Below, piece by piece: positions 19,912 through 29,956 of a stretch of 64,000 nucleotides of DNA. The first letter of the stretch is position 1. Each line of letters starts with the position of its first letter. The notes under the pieces are model-generated. The model saw only the letters and a list, made by a program, of their open reading frames with translations, was not told the origin of the DNA and did not search any database. This DNA comes from JAXGXJ01 sp963829545 (GTDB lineage: Bacteria; Actinomycetota; Thermoleophilia; RBG-16-64-13): assembly GCA_963829545.1 (NCBI GenBank), contig CAWHIX010000012.1, forward strand, positions 1 to 64,000, written 5' to 3'. The position numbers and the translations under genes were made by a program.

Positions 19912-19962
19912 GCTATCACCCTTCTCGGAGGATCGTGAGTTCGCAGCTGGAGGGGTGATAGC
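19912..19962 (+). repeat. Hairpin element copy A (conserved loop)
   Basis: Stem GCTATCACCC (19912-19921) pairs perfectly with GGGTGATAGC (19953-19962). The loop holds GGAGG-ATCGTGA-G-TTCGCAGCTGGAGG (19927-19954). The same loop, with two substitutions and one indel, recurs in copy B at 42417-42480 (minus strand) on a different stem. It lies 36 bp upstream of tRNA-Ala. It is not a normal terminator because the loop is long and the 3' flank lacks a T run. Confidence 0.7.
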
Positions 19963-19998
19963 GGTCCCCCCGTGTGATTAAATACCCCTCGGTCTCTC

Positions 19999-20071
19999 GG
20001 GGGTATAGCTCAGATGGGAGAGCGGCGCGTTCGCATCGCGCAGGCCAGGGGTTCGAGTCCCCTTACCTCCA
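19999..20071 (+). tRNA. tRNA-Ala (CGC anticodon)
   Basis: Acceptor GGGGGTA (19999-20005) pairs with TACCTCC (20064-20070), with one G-U. The D arm reads AGCTCAGATGGGAGAGC. The anticodon stem GCGCG/CGCGC closes the loop TTCGCAT with anticodon CGC. The T arm is AGGGGTTCGAGTCCCCT. The discriminator is A and CCA is not fully encoded (ACCT). The DNA ahead is AT-rich (GATTAAATACCCC), the likely promoter region. Confidence 0.93.
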
Positions 20072-20144
20072 CCTCTCACCCGGCGCCCGGAACTGACTCT
20101 GGGCGTCGGCGCATCCGGGGCGGATTCTGGGCGCTGAACAAAGG

Positions 20145-20576
20145 ATGACGGGCATGGCCTTGGTCGAGCTACGCGTATCCACGAGCAAGCGCGAGATCCT
20201 GGTCGACATCACCTCCCAGGTGCAGGCGGCGCTGGCGGAAGCTGCGCCCGACTACGAAGGTATGGTCGACATCTTCGTTCCCCACACCACTGCGGGGGTC
20301 ACCATCAATGAAGGAGCCGACGCTTCCGTTGCCCGCGACATCGTGGCGGGGTTAGCCCGTCTGGTGCCCGCGAAGGCGGGGTACGAGCACGCCGAGGGCA
20401 ACTCCGACGCGCATATCAAGACCAGCCTCATCGGCAGCCACGTAGCCGCACCCGTCGAGCGCGGCCGTCTGCGGCTCGGCACCTGGCAGAGCATCTATCT
20501 GGCCGAGTTCGACGGTCCCCGGACGCGCAGGGTGTGGGTCATCCTGCGCGAAGCGCCGCCGTCTAGGGTGGGGTAG
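20145..20576 (+). CDS. YjbQ/UPF0047-family protein
   Basis: A 143-residue protein of the YjbQ family, for which thiamine-phosphate synthase side activity has been reported. It shows the conserved VDITSQVQAALAEA, VPHTTAGVTINEGAD (metal-binding His), YEHAEGNSDAHIKTSLIGSH (His-rich active site) and LGTWQSIYLAEFDGPRTRR. The frame is intact. Start: ATG 20145 or ATG four codons later (MALVELRVST), the more usual N-terminus. It is followed within 2 bp by the QueG-like gene. Confidence 0.88.
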   Translation: MTGMALVELRVSTSKREILVDITSQVQAALAEAAPDYEGMVDIFVPHTTAGVTINEGADASVARDIVAGLARLVPAKAGYEHAEGNSDAHIKTSLIGSHVAAPVERGRLRLGTWQSIYLAEFDGPRTRRVWVILREAPPSRVG

Positions 20577-20577
20577 G

Positions 20578-21537
20578 ATGGCAGGCCGCATCCTTCGCCT
20601 GAGGGCCGCCCGGTACTCGAAGGTCCGGATCTCGGCTCCTTCGTCGACGCGTTCATCCGCGACTACCTCGCGCTCCCCGAGAACAACCACCTCGGCCCGG
20701 GGAGCGAAGGCAAGGCCTGGGTCGACGTCCTGGTCGGGTTCTCCAGCGGCGCCGACCCCCTGTACCAGGACCTCAAGGAGCACGTAGGGCCCTTCCACTG
20801 GACTCCGTCGGAAGCGTTCGCCCTCAGCGAAGCCGCCCAGGCGACCGATGGCGAAGGCGCCGGTAGTCCGGCGCCCCGGCGCGGCCGACAGCCCCATCGC
20901 TGCGGAAGACCTCACCGTGGTCAGTTGGGTCCTCTGCCAGAGTGACGAGGCCAAGAAGACCAACAGCCGGGAGACCCGCTACCCCTCCGAGGCCTGGGCC
21001 CGCGCCCGCATGTTCGGGCAGGAGTGCAACAACGCTCTACATGTCGCCCTGGTCGCCGCCCTCCGTGATGCCGGTTACGCAGCCGTTGCGCCGGCCCTCC
21101 TCCCTGAATGGTCGCAGCTACCGTCAGAGCGCTACTTCATGGCCTCCACGTGGTCGGAGCGCCACGTGGCCCATGTGTCGGGTCTGGGCACCTTCGGGCT
21201 CACGGGCGGCCTGATAACCGAGAAGGGACAGGCTGTGAGACTGGGTTCGGTCGTCGTCCAGGCGCGCATCCCCTCTACTTCTCGGGCATATTCCGGACCC
21301 TTCGACTACTGTCTCTTCCTGACCCAGGGCATCTGCGCGCGCTGCGTCGCCCGCTGCCCCGTGGGCTCGGTCAGAGAAGAGGGCCGGGACAAGGAACCCT
21401 GCAGTCGCCATTTGGGCCCGGCCATGCGCGAGTACGTGGAGGGCCATTTCGGCTTCAAGGGATACGCCTGCGGTCTGTGCCAGACGGGGGTGCCGTGCGA
21501 GTCACGGATCCCCAGCCCAGAGGACGTCGCGGACTGA
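20578..21537 (+). CDS. QueG-like 4Fe-4S protein (epoxyqueuosine reductase family)
   Basis: Iron-sulfur enzyme related to epoxyqueuosine reductase, but probably a divergent family member. After a shift near 20605 the N-terminal part reads LGSFVDAFIRDYLALPENN and PLYQDLKEHVGPFHWTPSEAF. A second shift near 20840 gives VVSWVLCQSDEAKKTN, the family segment STWSERHVAHVSGLGTFGL, and two clusters: CARCVARCPVGS and ACGLCQTGVPCESRIP. The full catalytic set of QueG was not checked, so the reaction may differ. Frame repairs are inferred from homology-like continuity. Confidence 0.72.
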
Positions 21538-21585
21538 CACCTCAGGAGCCGGCGGCCGTCTGATCCAGACAGGCCGGCGCGCGAA

Positions 21586-24122
21586 CTAGGTCTCCTTCCG
21601 CCTCTCCTCTTCCGCGTCGGCGGCAGCGGACGGCGGGCCTTCATCGCCGGCGCCAGGGCGATCCGCCTCGTCGACGACGCCGCCGACATCCTCCTCGTCG
21701 GCTCCCGCGATGCGATCGTCAGGCCAGAGGTACTGTTGGCCCCCGGAGACATCTCCCCGAGCGACGGGACGTGGCTCGGCCTCGTCCTCGTCCTCGGGCG
21801 CGCCCCACGGACCGGCCTCGTCTTCAGCCGTGTCCCACCGCTCGGCCGCCGACGTCGCTCCCGCGCCGACAGCTCCCGCGCCGAAACCCATGCGCGCGCC
21901 GGTACCTGCGTCCGGGCCGGCGCCCGCGCCTGACTCCGACTCGAGCACGGCGACGGCCAACCCTCGCCGCCTCCGCCACAGGATGAAGCGCCACACCGAC
22001 AGCCCGATCAGCAGCGCCCAGGCAAGCACTTCCAGTGTCTGTCCCACGGTATTGGCCGCCGTGCGGCCGTAGGTGAGGGTGACGTGGCTCTGCCGTGGGT
22101 ATGACCATCATGAACGACGGCGAAACCAGATACGGACCCTCCGCCCCCTCCACGTGCCAGTTGGGGAAGTACGAGATCTTGATCCAGTGCGGCTCCCCGA
22201 TGGCCGTGGTATCGAAGGAGAAGGCCTCGTTCTCCATCTGCTCGCCGGTCACCACCCCCTCCGTGTCGACGGGCACGGCCGGTGGGTCGGCGGATTCCTC
22301 GGGCGCGATCTGGGTGAAGCGCTGCAGCGCCTCCTCTCCCTGGTCGCGCACGATGGGGGTGTCCAGCACGTCCTCGTTCAGGTACCAATCCACGGCCATG
22401 TCGCGCCACTCGCTCACGGGCACGTCCACCCGCACGGGCTCGTTCTTCATGACCTCCACATAACCGGTCGTGCCCACGATGCGGACGACGTTGTAGTCGC
22501 CGAAGGTGGCCAGCAACTCGCAGCGCGGGTCGGCAAGCACTTCCTCCACCACCTCGGGGGTGAAGCAGAGGAAGTAGGGGATGTTCATCAGCTGCAGGTG
22601 GGTGATTCCCGCCGGGACGTCGAGCCCCGGATAGTCCACGCCGATGATGGCGTTGCTCGCCTCCTTGGACAGCTCCGCCTGGTTGATGAAGTGGAAGGGA
22701 GCCGTGAAGGAGGCCTCCATCAGGGTCCCTTCCATGGTGGGCTGCCCGGTCCAGTAGGGGATGATCTCGAAGGCCCGGGGAGTGCCGAACTCGTCCAGCT
22801 TCTGCCCGTGCTCCACCATCACCCGGCCGGGCGCCAAGCGTGGCCAGGAAGTCGTTGATCTGTTTGTACTGGTCCAGTTGGCCTTGCCTTCGTAGCCGGA
22901 GTAGTTCCACTGGATCCAGCCTGCCGCCGTTGTGCTGGTCACGATGACGACCGCGCCCAAGACGATGGCCACCAGCGGCCGATAGATGCGCCGGGCGGTG
23001 ATGCCGCGCATGCCGAAGAGGTCGCGCATCATCAGGGCGAAGGGCCGTATCAGCCAGGTGGCTCCGTACGCCGCCCAGAAGTGGATGGAGATGTAGAAGA
23101 AGGGCAAGATGCGCGCATTCCACAGTCGTCCGTCGGGCAGCACCCAGAAGAGGACCAGGGTGATGAAGGTCATCCAGGCCAGCGGAAGGAGCTTCCTCTC
23201 CTTGCGCGCCACGGCATATGCCATGCCGATGAGGCCGAGCGCCGCGGCCGGCAGCAGTTGAACGGGCAGCAGATCGCTGAGCGAGTCCAGCTGGTTCCAG
23301 GCCATGTGGGCCGTCCACTCCAGGTTGGCCGCGAAGGGCAGCGACCAGAAGGCGCTCAGCGCGAAGCCCACCGCCGCCACAGCCGCCAGATAGAAGAACG
23401 ACCGCCAACGCGGGTTCACGAGCAACAGCCCAGGGATGATGCGTCACCAGCACGATGGTGGTCACGATGTGCGAGAGGACGAGAGCCATCAGGATGAGGC
23501 AGTTGAGCACGAAGAGCATGTTGAAGTGCGGCTTCTCCATGCCGCGATACATGGTGCCCAGGAACAGGAACACCAGGGCGAAGCTGAGCATGTAGCCGAA
23601 CTCGCCCGCCAGGGTGCTGAGGATGTTGCCTCCGTAGATGGAGTAGCTCTCCATGAGGAGGAAGACCATCGCGAAGACCGCGGCCATGATGGGGAACGGC
23701 TTGCGCACCCGCCACAGCCTGCCCAGGGCGTAGGCGGCCGCGGGGAGAGCGAAGACCCCCAGGACCGTCCCCATCTTGAAGGCTATCTCGTAGGGGATGA
23801 ACCAATCCATGATGGCGATGAGCAGGAACGGGAAGGGGAAGTAGAAGGTGAGCATGGGCATGCCCGCGTACCAGCCCGGCGCCCAGCCGGTCAGGCGGAA
23901 GTGCGGAAGCAACTCCTGGATGAGGTACTGGGCCGGATAGTGGTGAGCGCCGGTATCGCCGCCGGCCGTGGTGGTGATGCTGAAGAGGAGGTTGGGCTTG
24001 TAGAAGATGAGGAGCGTGGTGTAGATGGCTAGGAACGCCAGCACCGTGGGGAGCCAGTCCCACACGCTGCCGCTCTCGACTAGGTCTCTCCCGGTCACGC
24101 CCCAGCATTCTCCTCCTTCCAC
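21586..24122 (-). CDS. Large polytopic membrane protein, PTPS-related/glycosyltransferase-like (frameshifts)
   Basis: About 840 residues, third gene of the gtrA/GT2 operon. It begins with a membrane helix and GGDTGAHHYPAQYLI, then GWYAGMPMLTFYFPFPFLL, the signature of 6-pyruvoyl-tetrahydropterin-synthase-related membrane proteins (PF10131). About ten helices follow through FFYLAAVAAVGFALSAFWSL. A periplasmic region with ITHLQLMNIPYFLCFTPEVV and the sequence ISYFPNWHVEGAEGP precedes the last helix (LEVLAWALLIGLSVWRFI) and a long acidic cytoplasmic tail. Shifts occur near 23430, 22850 and 22090. These proteins resemble dolichol-type mannosyltransferases and probably move lipid-linked sugar. Confidence 0.7.
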
Positions 24123-24905
24123 AAGATCAGCCGCAGCCGCAAGAGCCCCTTCATGGTCCGCGGTATCCGCTTGGCGATGGGCGAGCGGGCCTCCCGCTTC
24201 TCCTCGCAGGTCACCGGCAGGGCCTTGACGACGGCCCCGGCGCGCCGCGCGCGCACGATCAGTTCGGTGTCGAAGAGGTCGCGCGTCATGACCGTCCGGG
24301 GCGCGAACACCTCCACGGCCTCCCTGCGCAGCACCTTCATGCCGTGGGTGTCGTCCATGCGCCTGTCGAAGAGTACCCTAAGGATGGTGGTGAAGCCCAG
24401 AGAGACCATGTGCCGCGCCGGTGACGCGTTTGTCCTGCGATCCCTCCATGAGCTTGCTGCCCACCACGATGGCGGCCCGGCTGCCGTCCATCAGGTCGCC
24501 GGCCTTCAGCATGAAATCCACATCCCAGTAGTCGATGTCGAAGTTGACGATGAAGCGTCCGCGGCCCGCGAGCATCCCCGCCTTCATGGCGGCGCCGTAG
24601 TCGGGCACGGGCACGTGGAACGCCCGGATGCGAGGGTCGGCCTGGGCCAACCTCTCCCCGATGGCCAGGGTGTCGTCGGAGCTCCCGTTCTCGGCCAGCA
24701 GGAGTTCGTAGTCGACGGCACCGGCGTCGAGGCAGGCCACCAGCGCCGTCACTTCGTCGGCGAGGCACTCCGCCTCGTTATGGATGGGGATGACGACGGA
24801 GAAGCGGGGTGCGGGCCCGCGTCCGGGCACACCGCCAGGGGCACTACCGAGCGCGCTGCCGGGTGCACCGCCGAACCCGTTCCCGGCCGGTACCACCCCG
24901 GTCAC
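24095..24905 (-). CDS. Glycosyltransferase family 2 (one frameshift)
   Basis: GT-A enzyme that uses nucleotide sugars, likely making a polyprenyl-phosphate sugar. A Gly/Pro-rich leader precedes FSVVIPIHNEAECLADEV, ELLLAENGSSDDTLAIGERL and DFDIDYWDVDFML (metal-binding Asp motif). After a shift near 24415 come MVSLGFTTILRVLFDRRMDD and HGMKVLRREAVEVFAPR, family-typical, ending WKEENAGA. It overlaps the GtrA gene by 4 bases and its 3' end overlaps the start of the membrane-protein gene. Expression with GtrA suggests work on a membrane carrier lipid. Confidence 0.82.
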
Positions 24906-25363
24906 GACCCGCTACCTTTCAGCGCGGTGTGCCGGAAGGCCAGATAACGGCTGCCCAGGAAGTTCCAGGCTACCGAGACCACGGCGGCGGCGAAAGCCTT
25001 GCCCAGACGCACCCAGGGCGACCCGGAGTCGATCCACAGCCCCAGCAGCGTGAAGACGACTATGTTGACCACCAGCGGCGGTATGTTCACAGCGAAGAAC
25101 ACCGCGAACTCGCGCACGCCCTGGTGGGACTGACCGGCGCTGAAGGTCCAGTACTTGTTCCAGACGAAGCTGTTGCAGATGCCGAGGATGTAGGAGAGCG
25201 TCTTGGCCACCACGAGCGGCATGCCGGGGATAAGGCTGAGCAGGTAGAAGGCACCGAGGTCGACCGCGGTGTTGAGGAAGCCCACGATAATGAAGCGCAC
25301 GGCCTGACCGGCCATGCGGTCGCGCCGGAGCATCTCTGGCACGAGCATAGAGATAGAACTCAC
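24902..25363 (-). CDS. GtrA-family membrane protein
   Basis: A 153-residue protein with four membrane helices, among them FIIVGFLNTAVDLGAFYLLS and VNIPPLVVNIVVFTLLGLWI. FxxVGxxNTxxD is the family hallmark. GtrA proteins help flip polyprenyl-phosphate-linked sugar across the membrane. It heads the operon gtrA-GT2-membrane protein (4-base overlap with the next gene). A basic N-terminus (MLRRDRMAGQAV) precedes the first helix. Frame intact. Confidence 0.88.
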   Translation of the reverse strand: MSSISMLVPEMLRRDRMAGQAVRFIIVGFLNTAVDLGAFYLLSLIPGMPLVVAKTLSYILGICNSFVWNKYWTFSAGQSHQGVREFAVFFAVNIPPLVVNIVVFTLLGLWIDSGSPWVRLGKAFAAAVVSVAWNFLGSRYLAFRHTALKGSGS

Positions 25364-25476
25364 TATTCCCTTTCCGAGACCCGGGTCTACCCGGTGACGA
25401 GTACTGTATATGCTAACATCCAGGCGCCCCTGGAGTGGCTAGTGAGCACCCAAATAACCGGACGGCGGCCCGCATC

Positions 25477-26885
25477 ATGCCCCCTCTCGACATCCAACAG
25501 CACGCCCCGCATCGAGTGGCGTTCCGCACCATCGGATGCAAGCTCAACCAGTGTGAGACCGCGCAGATGCAGGAATCGTTCCTCGCCGAGGGATACCGTC
25601 TGGTGGGCTGGGACGACCCCGCGGACGTCAGGGTCATAAACACCTGCACGGTCACCGCCAAGAGCGACCGTACCTGCCGTCGTGAGATCCGCCTGGCCAA
25701 GCGCCTCGACCCGGGGTGCGTGGTTGCCGTGACCGGCTGCTACGCCCAGGTCGATCCGGAGGCGGTGAGCGCCATCCCCGGAGTGGACCTGGTCTTGGGC
25801 AACACGGCCAAGCAGCGAGTGGCGGAGCGGGTGACCGAGGTGCTGGATCCCGACGCGGCGCGCCGCCCGACCCGGACGAGACCGCCCTCGCCGAACCCGG
25901 CGCCGGCGCCCTCACCGAACCGGAGGCTGGCGACGACGAGTTCATCACCCACTTCTACGGCTACACCCGGGCCTTCCTGAAGATCCAGACCGGCTGCGAC
26001 TCACGCTGCGCCTACTGCATCATCCCTGTGGCCCGCGGACCGGCCCGGAGCATGCCCGGGGACCGGGTGCTGGAACAGGTGAGGCTGCTCGAGGCCCGCG
26101 GCTACAAGGAGATGGTCCTCACCGGCATCAACCTGGGGAGCTGGGGGCGCGACGGACGGACCGGGAGCGCGCAGGGCCGGGCCGGACCGACTCGCCGAGC
26201 TTCTGCGACTCCTGGTGGAAGAGACTCGAGGGGTCCGCTTCCGGCTCAGCTCCATCGAGCCCTTGGAGGTGGACACCGCAGTGCTCGACGCCATCGACGC
26301 CGCCGGTGAGCGGATCGCCCACCATTTCCATCTGCCTCTGCAGAGCGGCTGCGACGAGGTCTTGCAGCGCATGGGTCGGCCCTACTCCGGCGAGGAGTAT
26401 CTGCGCGTCGCCGGGAGGATCGCAACGCGCTTTCCCGAGGCCGCCATGGGGGCGGACGTCATCGTAGGCTTCCCGGGCGAGACCGAGGACCATTTCGTCG
26501 AGACCTGCCGGCTGATACAGGAGAGCCCGCTGACCTATCTGCATGTGTTCGCATACAGCGACCGTCCGGGCACGGTCGCTTCTGCCATGGGCGGCAAGGT
26601 CCCCCCGGACGTGATCCATCAGCGCAGCGTGCGCCTGCGCGAGATCGGCCGCGCGGTTGACCCTTGCCTCTCAGCGAGCGCGTCGCCGGCACGGAGCAGT
26701 TGGTCCTGGTGTTGCGCGAACGTACGCCCGAAGGAGGGCTCCTGGGTATAGCGGGCAACTACGCCGAGGTGCTGCTGGATGGTGGGGACGAACTGATGAA
26801 CACCTTCGTGCGCGGCACGCTGGCCGGACCGCCCCGCGACGGTCGCTGGCGTCTGGCCGACATGACGGGCGAGGGCCGGCTCTAG
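25477..26885 (+). CDS. mtaB: tRNA t6A37 methylthiotransferase MtaB (three frameshifts)
   Basis: Radical-SAM enzyme that adds methylthio to t6A37 of ANN-reading tRNAs. From the ATG at 25477: FRTIGCKLNQCETAQMQ, INTCTVTAKSDRTCRREIR and VAVTGCYAQVDPEA hold the three N-terminal cluster Cys. After a shift near 25890 come GCDSRCAYCIIPVARGP (radical SAM CxxxCxxC) and MVLTGINLGSWG. A further shift near 26180 leads to SSIEPLEVD, HFHLPLQSGCDEVLQRM, GADVIVGFPGE and FAYSDRPGT. The last shift near 26660 leads to a TRAM-like tail ending GEGRL. The TAG overlaps the dtd GTG start. Confidence 0.85.
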
Positions 26886-27411
26886 TGCGCGCCCTCCTGC
26901 AGCGGGTGAGCCGGGCGTCGGTGGAGATCGACGGCGAGGTGGTGGGGGCCATCGGGGAAGGGCTGCTCATCTTCGTGGCGGCCGGACAGGGGGGACGACG
27001 AGAAGACCGCCGCCGCCCTGGCGGAGAAGGCCGCCGACCTGCGCATGTTCCCCGACGCCGAGGGCAAGACGAACCTGTCACTTCTGGATAGCGGAGGGAG
27101 CGCTCTGGTCATCAGCCAGTTCACGCTCTACGCCGACTGCCGGAGAGGGCGACGTCCGTCCTTCAGCGACGCCGCCGACCCGCTCCGCGCGGAGGCCCTC
27201 GTGGATCTGTTCCGGCTGACGCTGGAGCGCCTGGGGATCTCCACGTCGGCCGGCCGGTTCGCCGCTCACATGATCGTCTCGCTCGGAGAACGTGGGTCCG
27301 TTCACCATCCTCCTCGACAGCGAAGTGCTGGCCGGACCTCGCCGCGGCGGCCGTTCCGGCGCCGCGTCCACCGACACGAGCGCGAACGATGCCCCCGGCA
27401 AAGAGGTCTGA
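26885..27411 (+). CDS. dtd: D-aminoacyl-tRNA deacylase (two frameshifts)
   Basis: Hydrolyses D-aminoacyl-tRNAs. GTG start at 26885 shares a base with the mtaB stop. It begins VRALLQRVSRASVEIDGEVV, typical of Dtd, with GAIGEGLLIFVAAGQG. After a shift near 26993 come KAADLRMFPDAEGKTNLSL and the signature SQFTLYADCRRGRRPSFSDA. A second shift near 27290 leads to ENVGPFTILLDSEV, the GP(V/F)T motif of the active site, and a ~25-residue Ala/Ser tail ending at TGA 27409-27411. Coupled with mtaB, it forms a tRNA-quality pair. Confidence 0.82.
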
Positions 27412-27412
27412 C

Positions 27413-28258
27413 ATGCGCGGCCTCCCCGACTACCACACGCACACGGCCCGCTGCGGCCACGCCATCGGGCGACCGTCGGAATACGTAGAGGCCGCCCGGG
27501 CCGCCGGACTCCTGTCTCTGGGCATCGCCGACCACCTTCCCCTGTTGCCCACGCCCGACCCCGAGTTGGCCATGGACATGTGCGAGCTCGACGACTACGT
27601 GGCCGAGGTGCAGCGCCCTCATGGACGCCTACCCCGGCTATGTCCTTCTGGGGGTGGAGGCCGACTACCGCCGGGGGACCGTGGAGGAGGTAGCCGGACT
27701 CCTCGCCGCCCAACCGTTCGACTACGTCATCGGTTCGGTCCACTTCCTCGGGGACTGGGGATTCGATGATCCCCGGCAAGTGGCGGAGTACGGAGGCCGC
27801 GACATCGACGCCGCCTGGATCGAGTACTTCGAGCTGGTGGGCGAAGCCGCAGAATCAGGGCTCTTCACCATACTCGGGCACCTCGATCTGATGAAGAAGT
27901 TCGGCTATCGGCCCACGCGAGCCTTGGATCGCGAGCTGGAGCGTCTGGTCGAGCCGGATAGCCCGCGCAGGAGTGCTGGTGGAGATCAACACGGCCGGTC
28001 TGCACAAGCCCGTGGGAGAGGCCTATCCCTCTCCACACGTCTTGGCTCTCCTTCGAGAGGCCGGGGTGGGTATCACGTTCGGCTCCGATGCCCACCGTCC
28101 GGCGGAGGTGGGTCGTGACTTCGCTCACGCCGTCGCCCTGGCCCGCTCGGCGGGTTACGAAGCGTTCGCGGTGCTCGAGGCGTCGAGCGGAGCCACCCGC
28201 ACCCGGATCGCCGAACGGCCTCTCCCCGAGGCCCCGGCAGCTCGGGAGGCCTCTCACA
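27413..28258 (+). CDS. PHP-domain histidinol-phosphatase-like hydrolase (two frameshifts)
   Basis: PHP metallo-hydrolase of the HisK type. The start MRGLPDYHTHTARCGHA is followed by LGIADHLPLL, GVEADYRRG, VIGSVHFLGDWGF, LGHLDLMKKFGYRP and FGSDAHRPAEVGRDF, all metal-ligand motifs. Shifts occur near 27615 and 27965. The last segment shares its reading frame with the following lipid kinase and no stop separates them (see findings); I end this gene at the kinase ATG. A role in histidine biosynthesis or another phosphate ester is possible. It starts 2 bp after the dtd stop. Confidence 0.72.
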
Positions 28259-29163
28259 TGAAAGCCATCGTCATCTTCAACCCCATCGCGGGCCGCGACC
28301 GCGGCGACTCCATCGCGGGCCGGGTACAGGCGAACCTCGCCAGCCGGGGCTTTGAGGTGGAGCTTGCCGGGACCAGCCGCCCCAAGGATGCGGCCCGTAT
28401 CGCCGAAGAATCCGCGGGCAAGACCGACCTCGTGGTAGCTGTCGGCGGAGACGGCACCATCAACGAGGTCACCAACGGTCTGAGCTCCTGGGCAGCCGGC
28501 GAACGATCCCGGGGCCACGACGTGCGCCCGCTGCTCGGTATCGTGCCGGCCGGCACCGTGAACGTGCTGGCTCTCGATCTGGGCATCCCCTTCCAAACGG
28601 AGAAGGCCTGTGACGTGATCGCCGCGGGCAAGACCGTATCCTTGGACGTGGGCAAGGTCAACGAGCACCGGTTCCTGCTCATGATGGGCGCCGGCATCGA
28701 CGCCCTCACCATCCGCAACCTCGACCCCAAGGCCAAGAAGCGCTTCCGCGGGTTGGCCTTCGTGAGCACCGGAATGAAGACCGGCCTCGTCGGGCCTCCT
28801 CCCGAGTTTCTCGTCCGAGTGGGGGGCGAGGAGTATCGAGCCACCTTCTTCGTAGCCGGGAATACCCGTTACTACGGCGGTAGGTTCGGGGTGACCCCCA
28901 AGGCCGATCCCACCGACGGTCTCCTCGATCTGATGATCTTCCAAGGAACCAAGCGTTCGAGCCTGGCCGTCTTCTGGCTGGAGGTGCCTACCAGTCTGCA
29001 CCTCCAGAATCACAACGTCCTGTATCTCAATGCCCAGGAGGCCGAACTCGTGCCTCTGGACAGCGAGCAGGTGATATGGTTCCAGACCGACGGCGAACTG
29101 GCCGGGCAACTGCCCGCTAGGGTGGCGATCGAACCCCACGCCCTGGACGTGCTCGTGCCCTGA
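28258..29163 (+). CDS. Diacylglycerol-kinase-like lipid kinase (NAD-kinase fold)
   Basis: About 301 residues from MKAIVIFNPIAGRDRGDSIA, the usual start of the DAGK/YegS family, preceded by GGGAGG seven bases upstream. It shows VVAVGGDGTINEVTNG, the ATP-binding GGDGT motif, then IVPAGTVNVLALDLGI and DVGKVNEHRF; later FVAGNTRYYGGRFGVTPKAD and DGLLDLMIF are typical C-terminal segments. The upstream frame stays open, so translation may instead continue from the PHP gene. Such enzymes phosphorylate diacylglycerol or sphingosine-like lipids. Frame intact. Confidence 0.85.
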   Translation: MKAIVIFNPIAGRDRGDSIAGRVQANLASRGFEVELAGTSRPKDAARIAEESAGKTDLVVAVGGDGTINEVTNGLSSWAAGERSRGHDVRPLLGIVPAGTVNVLALDLGIPFQTEKACDVIAAGKTVSLDVGKVNEHRFLLMMGAGIDALTIRNLDPKAKKRFRGLAFVSTGMKTGLVGPPPEFLVRVGGEEYRATFFVAGNTRYYGGRFGVTPKADPTDGLLDLMIFQGTKRSSLAVFWLEVPTSLHLQNHNVLYLNAQEAELVPLDSEQVIWFQTDGELAGQLPARVAIEPHALDVLVP

Positions 29164-29209
29164 TCAGGCTAGAGGCCTGAGGATACGCAAAGAACAAGGA
29201 GTAACTGAG

Positions 29210-29849
29210 ATGTTGGGAACACCCACGAGAATGACCCTCGTCGCGATCGGCGTCATCATACTCATAGCTGTGGCCGGGATCATGGCCGCCTGCGGAGACG
29301 GAGAAACCGACACTACCGCCAGCACCAGCTCCAGCGTCAGCGCAGGCCCCACGACCGATAGCACAGCCGCCGCGGACGGCGGCGGCACCGCGACGGCGAG
29401 CGAGGAGCGCGTGGTCGTGGGAGGACAAGACGCGGAAGAATACACGGCGCAGATACCCGAGTTGCAGAAGGCACTCGAGGCGGACCCTGAGAACCTCGAG
29501 ACGCTTCAGCAACTGGCTATCGCCCAGTACAACACCGGCGCGTACGAAGAGGCGGCGGCCACCTACGAGAAGATGCTCGCGCTGGAGGACACGGCTTTCG
29601 CCCGCAACAACTACGCCAACGTGCTTCGCGACTGGGGCAAGACCGACGACGCCATCGCCGCCTACGAGACCGCCATCTCCATGGACGAGACCCTGGTCAC
29701 GCCCTACGTCAACCTCGCCTCCGTCCTCGCCCGGCAGCAGAAGGTGCAGGAGGCCATCACGATCCTGGAGAACGCTTTGTCCTGCGGTGAGCACCGAGGA
29801 CAAGACGCAAGTGGAAACCTACCTGGAGCAGTTGAAGGCGGCGCAGTAG
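29210..29849 (+). CDS. TPR lipoprotein
   Basis: Secreted lipoprotein. The signal segment MTLVAIGVIILIAVAGIMAA ends in a lipobox (IMAAC at ~residue 28), then a Thr/Ser-rich linker. Two to three TPR-like repeats follow: LQKALEADPENLETLQQLAI, YNTGAYEEAAATYEKMLALE and DDAIAAYETAISMDETLVTP. A one-base shift near 29778 precedes the true end STEDKTQVETYLEQLKAAQ (TAG 29847-29849). It lies between the lipid kinase and a bidirectional terminator. Probably a periplasmic-side scaffold; partner unknown. Confidence 0.75.
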
Positions 29850-29881
29850 CGGTCGCTGCAGGACGGAATTGGCCGGTAAGC

Positions 29882-29914
29882 AAGGAGCCCCGCCGAGGCG
29901 GGGCTCCTTCTTTT
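29882..29914. terminator. Rho-independent terminator, probably bidirectional
   Basis: AAGGAGCCCCGCC pairs with GGCGGGGCTCCTT (29882-29909) around a short loop, followed by CTTTT. It sits between the TPR lipoprotein (plus) and livM (minus), so it can serve both converging units; the minus side is flanked by TTGCTTACC rather than a T run. Confidence 0.8.
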
Positions 29915-29956
29915 CGCAGCATGCAAGCGGCGCAGTTTGCCGAGGTCGCCCTCCGA

